NCBI GenBank assembly: GCA_021613335.1
Contig: JAJTWR010000251.1
Coordinates: 2,251,001 to 2,315,000 of the forward strand
Source of the DNA: Whitmania pigra
Taxonomy: Eukaryota; Annelida; Clitellata; Hirudinida; Haemopidae
Reading direction: 5' to 3'
Length of the DNA: 64,000 nucleotides
The notes under the pieces are model-generated. The model searched no databases. It had not been told where the DNA came from and was given only the letters and a program-made list of their open reading frames with translations. The position numbers were made by a program, and so were the translations under genes. This document shows positions 1-12,500 of this stretch, piece by piece (the first letter of the stretch is position 1; every line of letters begins with the position of its first letter).

Positions 1-467
1 TGCAAACTCATTTGAATACGCTTGAATTTGCGTGGGCGTTTTCTACTTAAAGCCATTTATATATTATTGGGTCTTTTCCCATTCATACTTTACATTACAC
101 TATCCAGTCTTGCCTCTGTGCATCTCGATATTTCTGGGTATTCTCCGATGTTTTCGAATATTTTTCTTCCCTGTTGCATCTGATTTTCCTGGAATGTCGA
201 AGCTTTTACATTGCTTATAGTAGGTGCAGTGCTGAGTTGTTAATGCTTCCCTAATGTGGAAAAACAGATGGATGGGCTCATTGAACGTACAACAATTAGC
301 TCGATAACAACAATGAAGCTAATCAGTTTAATAATAATAATGATGATAATGATAACGGTGAAGATAATGACAACGTAAATAATAATAATCGATGACAAAT
401 ACAATATCTGTAATCATTGTTATTATAATAACGGTGACGATAACAAACATCCATAACATTTTTTCAG
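1..467. other. Upstream DNA / probable 5' intron of capicua
   Basis: No coding exon recognised. The stretch is AT-rich, with AAT/GAT-rich DNA around 328-440, and ends in a good splice acceptor (pyrimidine tract then AG at 466-467). This suggests that a noncoding first exon of the capicua transcript lies further upstream, outside the window. Confidence 0.5.
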
Positions 468-3400
468 GATTTAACGGCAAGATGAAGATGCACAGAAACC
501 CAAAGTCTTGACTAACAACTTCGTCATCTCATCACATAAAATTCTCATCGACCCCTCCGAGGTCAGCAGAGGGAACCCTGATCCCGAGAATCAAGAATGC
601 CAAGAGCTGCTAACCGATGATCAACCAGCAGACCCTCGGCTTCGTAGCTGCGCATGCCACGCGAGAGAAGTTCGGAGAATTCCAAGGCAAGCAAAACGAC
701 GACGGTCGTTGGGAATCATCCATGCCGTCCGGGCGAGAGGGAGTCCTAGACCCTTCCCGCTCGGAGGGGAATTCAGCTTTCGAACCTGCCGCCAAGCCCA
801 TCAGGAAACCCCCGAAGAAGAGGAAGTGCAGTGACTTGAACTATGCAGAGGTGGAAAAGATCCATGAAAACAACCGTTGCCTTAACAACGACCTTGGCAA
901 CAGCCTTAGCGACCCCGGCCCTGTCATTTCCAGGATTCAAGGCGACTATCGCAATGTCGATTTTGGCGATGCCTATTCTTCATGTGCCGATCCCGTGGCC
1001 AAAATCCAAGCTCTCGATCTCAGCGAATGGAGAGGTCACAGGGTGCTGGCCAGGAGAGGCCTCAATTTCTATCCGGGGGTCATCAAGGCAGTCTCGAGCG
1101 ATGCTGTCATTGGTGTCCTGCTCGACGGGGAGCACGAGGTGACCTACTTCAACGGACGAGCGACAGATGTCATCAGCGACAATGCTCCGCCGGTGGCCAG
1201 CATCTTTGCTGGCATGACCATCTGCTTTCGATCATCATCCGATGCTCCTCACTTTACTGTTGGCAAAGTGGAGGAGAAAGTCCAGCAGCCTCCCGGCTTT
1301 CTCGTCTCCTCGGAAGTCAGAGTCGAGGGTGACGGGGATTTTCAGACGACCAAGCTCGTCCGCACCAAGGTTTCACGCGCCAACATCCGACTCTATCAGG
1401 CCCCTTGGTATGAGGACATGGAGGAACCCGAGGTGGCCAGTCTGACCTCTCTGGACCAGGGTCCCAAGTCCAATCGATTCCATCCGGTCAACGAAGAGCT
1501 GAAGGAAGAAGAAGGATCTCTGGCTAATGACTCCGACGTTGCCAACCATCTCAACTCAAGTGGTAGTAGCAGTGGCGGTAGCTACAACAACCTCAAGAGC
1601 TGCAGCTTCGAGAGCGATGCTGGTACACCCTCCTTGTCTTCGTCTGGGGCGGCAACGCCCGGTGAGCCCTCCAAGAATGGTTTCCAGTCCCTGAGCCACA
1701 AGACTACTCAGTTGATCCAACAACCACAGATGCAACTCCTTCAACAGCAACAGTTGCTGATGATCCACCAACGAAGTCACAGCTCTGCCTCTTTGGAGAG
1801 CAACGCCAGCACGCCCAGGTCGCAGATGTCTTCCTCGTCCAATCAGGCTTCCGGCAGCAACGGAAGCAGCAACGGCAACAAATACCGAAAGGGTGAGGTG
1901 GTGACGGCAGCGAACGGGGTGAGGAAGAAGTTCAATGGCAAGCAGTGGAGGAGACTGTGCGGAAGACCTGGATGCCCCAAGGAATCCCAGAGGAGAGGAT
2001 ACTGCTCGAGGCACCTTTCCATGAAGGGCAAGAACCAGGCGGGAGAGGACGAAGAGCCAGACGTGGGCAGAACCAGCGACAACAACAGCAACAGCGGATT
2101 GGACGGAAACGGTGCAGTTGCTGTGGCATTTCCAACTGTCCGTCAAGATAGGTCTGTGTCAAGAATTGCTTTGTAAACATGCCTTGAGTTGGCTTGAGTT
2201 GTATTGCATCTTGAATGTAGCATCAGAAGACAGAGACATTTGTATAGTGCCTGCTTTCTGAAGGAGATGATTGATATTAATTGTTATTAACCTTTAGTGT
2301 TATTATTATTATTACTGTTATTATCATCTTTATTATAATACTTGATATTATTATTAGAAGTGTAAATAATATATTTATAATATTAATAATAATATTAATT
2401 ATAATAAAGTTGTAATAATAACAATAATTACAATAATAATGATAATGATAAGTATAATAATTTGTTTTTTGCTACTGTGATCTTGAGAGATGTCACTGAT
2501 GCTGAGGCCATTCTTTTCATGGAACTCGTTAGAAGCACTATGCTTACCAACTTATCATTATTAAATAATTTAGCTGTTATTATTGTTATTATTATATTCA
2601 CTAACTTTATTTTTTTCCATTATTATCAAAATAATTATGTAATTAATATAATTAAGCTTAATTTAATATAATATCATTCTATAATAATAATAGTGTTAGC
2701 TATCATAATATTATTACTAATGTGAAAAACCACAGTACCATTAAAATGTTATCACAATTCTCATTGTCTCATAATCAAAATAATTATCGTTTCTAAAACT
2801 GTCACCTAATTAATATCAGATGCAATCATGGTTGTCATCATCATCACCACCGCCATCATCATCAATATCTATAATTGTCATCATCACCACCATCAACATC
2901 ATCATCATCATCATCATGGTACATCGATCATTGGCACGTTGGCAATCTTTCTTCTTGATTTGATTTTATTCCTGGCTGAATGTTTTCACATTCTCCATGA
3001 AGATTTTTTCATTTTTTTTTGATTTTTTCGAGGGTTTTGTTGGATTTGCTGTTGTTTTTGCTTATTAGGAGTTAGCTGTTGTTTACTGCTGCTAATGCCT
3101 TTAATATTAATATTATCATGGTGATGATGATGATGGTGGTGGTGGTGAAGATGGTGATGGTGGTTAGAATAATTGTGCTTGCTATATCATGTGATATATA
3201 AATAATACTATACTCAATTATCAATATTGTTATTATTATTTTATTGTATTATTATTTTTATTGTTATTGATTTTATTAATCAAGTTTTTTTTTTAAATTA
3301 AGAATTACCATCTTTATCGCTATAATCATGGTCTTCATGAGCAGTATCATCATCTCTATTGTCAGAGTAAGGCACTTCATATCACGAGTGGGTCTTAATG

Positions 3401-3471
3401 TTAATGTCTCCTGTGCAATGTTGCAGCATAATACTATGGTGATGATAACGATGAGAATGATAGTGATGATA

Positions 3472-3508
<37 letters not shown>

Positions 3509-6500
3509 CGACGACGATGATGATAAGAAATGCAGCTGTTCTTCATCACCGTGCATAACCATTAAGAGGAACCCTTGATTCCCAGTATGGGGTTCAAAAC
3601 ATTGTTAATTAACATGCTCATGGTGATTGTGGTGGAGTTGATGATAATGATAGCAATGATGATGCTAATGATACCAATGGTGATGGCTACGATGACATGG
3701 CTACAAACGGAAGTGTGCCTTATTGATTACAACCCCAGCGATTCTTCCTGAATTAGTCATGACCATTACCATTACCATCACCATCATCGTCATCATCGCC
3801 ACTAGCATCAACATCATCACCACTGGCATCAGCATCACCATCATCACTACCGTCATCACCATCATCATCACCCCCATTTTCTTTATCATCATCATCGTCA
3901 TCATTATCAAACACTCTCCTCCTCTTAACAGCGAAACACTTGAATACAACGCCGTAGAAACCGACGTGGCCAAAACTCTGGTCTGTCTCAGTGGCAGAGA
4001 TCAGGGACAACAGCTCCAACACTTCAGACCTCACGAGGCCTCCAACACCGTACTGATCGGCAGTCGACAATTGACGGTCTTCTCGGCAAATCAGAGCTTC
4101 TCGCCCATCTCGCCTCGGCGGCCCGCGTCGCGATTGGCTCTCGACGGCTCGGCCGACAGCTGCCGGGACACGCCCAACGCTGGCAGCCTGGTTAGACAGC
4201 TGTCCGAACCGGAGAAGGAGGCTGTCGTGATTGGCGGACAGTCCTTTGCAACCTCGACCCCAGTCTCTGCCGCCAGAGCGTCCTTGGTGAGCTTGAGGGT
4301 CGAAGCAAGTCTTGGTCTCTTTATCAACAGTCTCGGGGTCGTCGTTGAAGCTTCGCCAGCCGCTTGTGCTCAGCTGGAGACGACCAATTCTTCTCAGAGA
4401 CTAGCAGTGACCAGTGGCTTGACAAAAAACCAGTGCCAAGTTCGTTATGATGATGCTGCTGCTGATGATGATGATGGTGATGGGGAAGATGAGGACGACG
4501 ACGACGACGATGGTGATGATGATGATGATGATGAGGGCCGTGTGGGTTTAAAAGTGTCATTAGAATTAACTAAGCAGCTTTAAGAGTCTACCTAAATCTT
4601 GATCCCAGTCTGAACCCAGGTTTTTAAGATAGGCTCGATAAATGTCTTCTGGTTACACGCTGGAAGAGAGATACAAATAAAAAAAGATTAATGAACTGAT
4701 TCATTAGTGCCTGGCTTTTCTACTTAGCGCAATTAATTGACTAAGACTAACTGAGTTGACTGACTAAACCAATTACAAGAGTCTTAAACGATATACTTGC
4801 TTAGTTGACATGGTTGTTGATTTGTTAAAATGTATTTATTTATTCATTCATTCTTTCTCTTGTTTCTCATTCTCTCAGAATCGTCCAAACGAGGACATAA
4901 TCGTCATCAGCAACACTTCAAACTGCGACCTCATTAACAACAACCGCAACAACAACATCAGCAGCAACATCAACAACAGCAATCAGACTTCCGTTGCTAA
5001 CCAAGCGAACAGGAAGCCCAAGAGAAGTTAGTGTTGATGATAATGATGATGATGATGATGATAGTGGTGGTGATGATGATGAGGAGGAGGAAGAATATTC
5101 AAACACCATCGTACTCACGCTGATATGACTCGTTAGTGATTGTCAAGCATCTGCTCAGATCGTTACAAAGAGTTTCGTAATCATCATCATCTTCATCATT
5201 ATCATGTTTTTGATATATTCCAGGCGTCTCGAGCACAGCGACCTCAGTTTCTCCGGCTGTAGGGCCATTGAGCCCTGGCGGTCCAATTTACCCTTGGTAC
5301 GTCCTTGTGCCTTACCTGACTAACAGCTGCAACAGCGCACCTCAACAGCACCATCAACAGCAACAACATCATAATCATCAACATCAGCTGCATCAACAAG
5401 AAGAGAAGCAGACGGGAGTGTGTGAGAAGTCTCTATGCCAAGGTGGTTGGTTGGTTTTAAAATAGCACAGGAATTTCTATTATTGGCATGCTGGGGTTTT
5501 CCAGCCATTTACCTGTAACCTGCTGTTGTTATTAATGCTATTATTATGAAGATGCTACGACCACAATGCGAATACGTTTGCTACAGTCATAAATATTGTG
5601 CATTTATTTTGATTATTTGCTTTATAGTATTGTATATCGTTAACATTGAATTTACTTACAAATTATTATGCTAATTTTATGTGTTAGAATTTATTAATCA
5701 TTATTATCTCTCCATTTATTTAAATATAAATTGTTATTAGTTATTATATATTGAATGAATACTGATAAACCTTGTTAAACTTAACATAAAATATCCAGAC
5801 ACATCTCCTATTTAACATAAGCAGCTACCCCTTAAGGTGATTGGATGCCATAAATATCAATAAATCAATAAATAGTGGGCGTGGTCTTCTTTCTAGAAAA
5901 ATATTACTCACGACGCCAGAGAGGACTTTTAAAGCAAGCAATGAGTTGTTCTATTAGCTATAATTAGGATCAGTTAATAATAGTATTCAACGGAAGTCAT
6001 AGCAACAGCAACGACGACAGCTATAATGACTATAACAACAATAATGGTGATAATAATAATAATAATAATAGTACTATAATTCATAACAATAACAATAATA
6101 ATGGTAATAATAGCAATAATAATAATAATATTAGAAGTAGTAGTAGTAATGATCATAACAATAGCTAAAATGGCGTTAATAATAAAAATGGTAAAATTAA
6201 TAATATTAATTATTTATTATTTATAATATTAAGTATAATATTGAAATGGTGACGTTGATAAAGTTAACGACTGAGATTAAAAATTATGAACATTAATAAT
6301 AACAGTAATAATAATTAATTCGGTTCATCTGGTGCCTGGTTTGTGTTGTTAACTTTAAAATGCGTGGGCAAGAATTTGATTATTTTTCATGCTGTTCTTC
6401 AACACTGGCGGGAGTGTCTCTCTTTTATGTAAGAGCCTCTCGATAATAATAACAACAATAACAGCAATTATATTAGTAATAATAATAAAGGTGGTACGAT

Positions 6501-9500
6501 GATTCCATAATAATGTTAAATATGATAATTTGAATCATAATTAACAATTATTATTATTATTATTATTTTTAAGAAATAATAGTTGTTGTTTTGGCACTAA
6601 TTGCAACATCTCGTAGAAAGTGTGAGAAAGGTGACATTCATGCTAGTAATAGTAAAAGTTAAGATTGCGAGCTTTACATAGCTTAAATGCATTCAAATGA
6701 ACGAGGTAATGAAAGAATTGATGAATAAATAAAATAAATGAATGAATGAATTGATAAATGAAAGAATGGTTTAATGGATGAATAGGTGAATTTTGTATTT
6801 GTATTTAGCCGATTTTTTGAGTGCCTTAAGTATCCGGATAGGATGTGAAGGCACTTATTAATCGATCCCCCATTTATATAGCGCATGAATGATTGAAGGG
6901 ATTATGCAAAGTGATGAATCTGCAATTTAAAATAAAAACCTTTCCATCTTGACGTCCCTGGATCTATGCCAACAGTAGTCAGTGGAAACGAGATCCTAGC
7001 TGTATTAAAAGTAGAATCTTATATTATATTATGTGGGCCAGCCAATTGTTTATTAATTGATCAAGTATTAATCAGACTTAAGTTGAATAAAATATTTAAA
7101 TATTCAGCGACCCTCGATGGTCCAATCAGGAACGGCATCCCCTCCTCCGTCTCCATCGAAAACTCCATCCTTTTGGAAAGCAGAGGCAACGACCATCACC
7201 ACCACAACAACGATGACGACAACGACGATGACGAAGATGACGACGACGATGACGATGTATTCGAGTCAGGCAGTCATCATCTTAGCCATCCTTCTTCTAT
7301 GGCAGAGGAATTGGCCAATCACGTTCAGGATGGGAGGAAAAAGTCCCATTCATTGACGGCCATCAAGGGCGAGCCAATGAGCCTGATGCAGAAAATTCCT
7401 ACCTCGGTATTGATTGGCTTTTCACGTTTTGAATGCCATCCAACGGCATTGGATTTTGTATGAACAGTAATAGTAGTGATTTTGTAATATCCATGATTTC
7501 GCTGAATATTATATAATTATATAATATATTATAATTATTTATATTAGTTGATATTATATTAAGATTATTTTACATTTTATCTATTGCAAATAAAATCTTA
7601 TTGAACGTATCCCACTAGACAAGATGGCATTTTAACTCATGCAGTCTTTCTTTCACTGCTCAACAACTTTCTATTCCCTCTAACAGGGCTACATTAGACG
7701 TCCCATGAATGCTTTCATCATCTTCAGCAAGAGGCACCGGCCTCTGGTGCACAAAAAGTACCCCAACCAGGATAACAGGACTGTGAGCAAGATATTGGGA
7801 GAGTGGTGGTATGCCCTGAAACCTGAGGAAAAGAAGGAGTATCACGATCTGGCCAATGAGGTTTGGACTTTTGGATGTTTGTCATCTTATTCGCTAACTT
7901 CAGCTATCTATTATACTCTCTATCTGAATGTCACCATCATCATCGTCGTCGTCGTCATCGTCATTGCATCATCTTCTTCATTATCGTTTTCATCATCACC
8001 ATCATCACCATGTTTGTCATTACCGTCTTCATCGTCAGATGAAGGAGGCCCACTTCAAGCAGCACCCTGAGTGGAGATGGTGTTCCAAAGATCGCAAAAA
8101 GTCAACAGGAGGTTGTTTTGATGATGATACCATGCTTTTTGAAATAAATAAAATAAATGGTGATAACGATGATGTTAGAGATGATGATGATGCCAGTGAT
8201 GAGTCATTGCACGGCAATTGGACATTGATTTGTTTGTGTCCTTGTCATCGAGGTTATCAAAATATAGGTCACCAATGTTTTTGTCGCCGTCATCATCACC
8301 TCGTCATCTCTCGTTCAAAGTCCACCTCTTTCTCAGCCACTCACTTCATCAAAAGTTTACTTCGTTCCAGGCACTGGTAATGTCTCTACCGCTTCCGGGA
8401 CTGCAGCTTCGATTCCTGCCTCGTCTGCTGGTGACACCTGCGACCACGAACTCTCTGCTGGCGATGCTGGTGGAAACCAGGTTGGCAAGATGACTTTGGC
8501 ATGCTGTGGTTGAACTTATGAACTTTTGGGTTCAGATTTGAAAAGCTATAACATCAACATGTTGATATATGGCAGTAGAGTGCTGTATAAGGTCATAAAA
8601 AGCAGATTTAAGCCTGTTTTGGGAGACAGGTTGCTTGATCATCAAACCTGATTGTCATTATAGATGCTTTTTGTTTTTTGTTCTGCCTTAAAGTGGCTCT
8701 TGGCCTAATTTAAACAGCTTGCTAAGAGAATTCTAAGTTAATGTGGTAATGTTAATTTAGAGTAAATCTAATAGTTAAAGTGTAAAGTCTTTGAAAATGC
8801 AATCTACATAAGTTTCTGAATTTGCAAACCATTTGTCATCCAGCCCATCCCACCCAGGACAAATCAGCAACTACATGCCAGCGATGAGGACAACGCTGAT
8901 GTTGATGATGACGACGATGAAAGGAAGATGATGATCTGCGAGTCACATGAGACAGGTATGAACTAGCAGTTAAAGATTCAAGATGCATGATATTTGGACT
9001 CAGATGGCTAAAAGGGCAATCTTAGTTAAAAACCAAAGATTATTCTCTATTTTAATTTTTTGAAAATTTGTTTCTTTTCACTTTTTAGCATCTGAATTTT
9101 CAGAACTTGTTTCTGTGTCGGGGTTGGCTGCTTTGAATCCTTCCAGTTCCCAGTCCTACCAGATCCAGGCTCATCATCATGGAATGCTCGAATCGATGGA
9201 GCTGGATTTAAATTGTCGCGAGGACATCGAAGACACGGACGACGAGGGAGAAATTGCCCGGTCGTCCGACCCGGCGGGTTCTGCCTTGTCCGCGTTCAAG
9301 TCCTTGAGTGTCGACAAAAACCTCTTCCCCTACAAACCCAAGGCAATCAAAGCCAGAGTGGAGTTACATGAAACTGTCCTGACTGCTTCCGGCTTCCGAG
9401 CAACCGAACTTCCCTACTCGAACAGCTCTTGTTCGGCAGCCGTGACTCTCCAAAACCAGGCGATCGTAGGGGAATCAAATGTCACTCCCGCAGGCATCCT

Positions 9501-12500
9501 GGCCTTTAATCCCAAGGGTGCCTTCAAGATCCACACCCCTTCAAGGGCCAAATGCCAATCCAACCTCACTTCTTTCCACCAATCACAGGATGTTGCCATC
9601 AGCAGTCAGCAGGGAGGATATTATATTTTGGCCCCTCCTTCTGTTTCTTCTGCCAGTATTTCTCATATTTTAGATGCCACTGATGGTCACCAGGGTTTAA
9701 ATGCCTTGAAGAAGGCTGAACTCAGTCAAATTTCAAATTCCTTGCATCACAGGCTAATGGCTCCAGCTGCTCTAGGCTCCACCCAAACAACCATTTCTGA
9801 CCTCTCTCCATTGACTATATCGTCCAATCACCTTTTGGTTTCTGCTCATCAAAAGGCCCCATTGGTCAGGGTCAAATCTCCTGTTTCTGCTTCTATTCCT
9901 GCTTCCATCTCAACTGGGAATCTATCGAAGAACTCTTTTGCAGCTCACAGCTCAAATGCTGCCTCTTATGGACAGCCCAATGACGTCAAAAACGTGAGTT
10001 TTTTTTGTGTTCTGTTATTACAAGAATAATATGTTTATTTGTTATCATAAGTGTAAGCATCAGGGGCATTCAACCATATTTATATAGCACTGCATCTCAG
10101 GGGCACTTTGTGAAGGTGCGAGCTGAGTTGCAAACACAACACATCACAGCTGTTGCTTTTACCATCTTTTACCATCATAATCATCCTCCAAAATCCACAC
10201 TTTATCCATTGCATGATCATCATTGTAACCAAAGACTATTATTAATGTTGGACAGCTGGTGCATCCCTTCTATTTCATTAAGTCTCCTGCATTGTCGTCG
10301 TCATCGTCTTCAGCTTCCTCATCATCGTTAGCACAATCATCATCATCAACATCATCATCTCTGCCTCTCCAGTATCAGGCATACCACATGGTTCCAGCAT
10401 TAAGCACACAGAACTTCCAGAAGCTGGAAGAAATTGTGGCTCCACCTCTGACAGGAAGCAGCATCACCAGCAACTTGTCTCCTCAAGTGATTGGCTACAT
10501 TGCCTCTCCCCTCAATTCTATTGGTGGATTTTCAGCCAATGCCCTTCAGAAGACTCACCTCCAGTACCTCGTGCCGTCGCTGTTGGCCCCTCCTCCAACC
10601 AATGAACCATCGAACCCTGCAGGCTTGGGCAATGCTCATCAGCAGAAGATGGAAACAGTTCAAACTAGCACCACTTTTGCACAAAATCTTCCTTCTGGTG
10701 TAGCTCTTCAGCAACTGTCTTCCCAGTGCCAAGCTTTTGTTCTAAAGTCTCCCGTTTCACTCACCAATGCACAGTCGTCGAATTTGCAACAACAAGTTGT
10801 GCAGAAGATTCAAGCCACAAATCAGCCTCGTCTTCAGCAGCAGCAACAGCAAGTTCATGTTGTTTTTCAGCAGAACAATGTTGCTCAGCAACAACAACAA
10901 CAACAACCTGCCAAATTTCATTCTCAACAGCAACTTATTAATCAGACAACCAATCAAATGCAGGGTCAACAGATTTTAGCCAATCATCAACAACAACTGA
11001 CCAAAGCAGCCAATCAGCAACACTCTGTGCTTCGTCAGAGCCAATCGCATCAGGCTGCCATTTTGACGCCAGTCCAGTTTCTGCTTTTCAATCAACAACA
11101 AGGTAACTTGACTGCTCTGCCTCCAACCTCACCAATCACAGCAGGATTGGGAGGAGCAAGTGGATTTAAGCTTCCAAATCAAAATCAAGCAATCGTTCTC
11201 TCACCTGCAGCTAGCATTGACAATTACTCAAACAAGCCAGAAAGCCATGGCAATGTTCTGTCATCTTCTTCGTCCTCAGTTTTCTGCTACCCCATTGTCA
11301 TCGGCAATGGCAATGGTGCCAACAAATCAAGTTTGCCTTCAAATGTAAAATTCTCGACCAACGAATCTGTGGCAACCTTGTGTTCCTCGAGTGCCGACAA
11401 GAGAGCGACGTCAACTTCGGGCAGCCAGGTCAACTTCCTGAGGGGTGAGAGCTGCTGCTACATCACCATAACAGGACTGCCCTCCATTTTCACCCAGACC
11501 AAAGTCAGGACTACCTTGGCCAGCATCCCTGTTGCCACAGAAACAAAGCCTGGAGATGGTTAATTAATTAATTTATTCTCTAATTTATTTTCACATGTTT
11601 AAACCAGACAAAACTAAATGCTTTTGATTAGGGCCAACAAGTTCGCTGTATCTGGGAGTCCCTCCAGTGTCACTGTCCTCATCACCGAGGATTCCAAAGT
11701 CTCCATTGATATCACCCTTTTTGATGACGTCATCTTTGGGATGTTCACCATCTTCTGTCCATCCTGGATCTTCTCACCATCACCATGTTTCTCAAGTCCC
11801 TGCAACTTTGCTGCTGTCCTCCGCCTTGATGTCCAGTTCATCTGTCCATCCCAGTCCGGCCACACTTCCCAATGTTCTTATGACTTCAAGGACATCTGGG
11901 TCAAACTCTAGCGATCCAGTTACGATGAAGAGGCAACCATCCTTGACCAAGTTGAACTCAAGGGTTCAGAATCTTGACCAAGGCTTCGACTGTTCTTTGA
12001 CCTCTGGTCGTCCTATAGTTAGCCAGTTGCTGACCAATCAGAAGTCAAACTCGAATGTAGGTCATCCAATTGAGGCCAAGGACGCTGGCCAAATGGACAG
12101 CATGCCGAAGTCACTGATGGATACGTTGGCCTCGAAGAGGATGATAATGATGATGGATGCAAAAGTTTCCACGGGAGACCCTTTAGTCAGTGCTGCCTCC
12201 TCACAAAATTTGACAGCTAAAGAGGTGCGATCGAAAGATCATGGTTTTTGCTGGAATTTCTAAATTTTATTATATTCTTTCATTCAATCTGCTACTATTG
12301 CTTTAATGTAGTGTTTGAATGGAACCTTATAATTATAGCCATCATTGATTTTATTGCAGAGCACCTCAGGCATGCCTCTTTCTTCTTCCTCTTCCTCATT
12401 TAAATCTTCATTAACCACAGGACAATTGAAGGCTGGAGCATTGACATTGGTTTGTCTTGTCACATTTTAGCATTGATCATTCTGTTATCGGACTTATCAT

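Noticed and set aside
1556..2146. Minus-strand frame of 196 codons opposite capicua exon 1
   Set aside because: Antisense shadow of the conserved CIC N-terminal exon.
3723..3931. Thr/Ile-rich start of the frame leading into capicua exon 2
   Set aside because: This part is a CAT/CACCAT microsatellite upstream of the splice acceptor at 3930-3931; only 3932 onward is coding.
6733..6760. TGAATGAA runs resembling capicua binding octamers in the capicua gene's own intron
   Set aside because: They are part of an AATG microsatellite; autoregulation cannot be inferred from such low-complexity sequence.
7117..7356. Alternative + frame across capicua exon 5 (Ser/Thr-rich)
   Set aside because: The frame with DDVFES and GRKKSHSL matches CIC and is the only one in phase with both neighbours.
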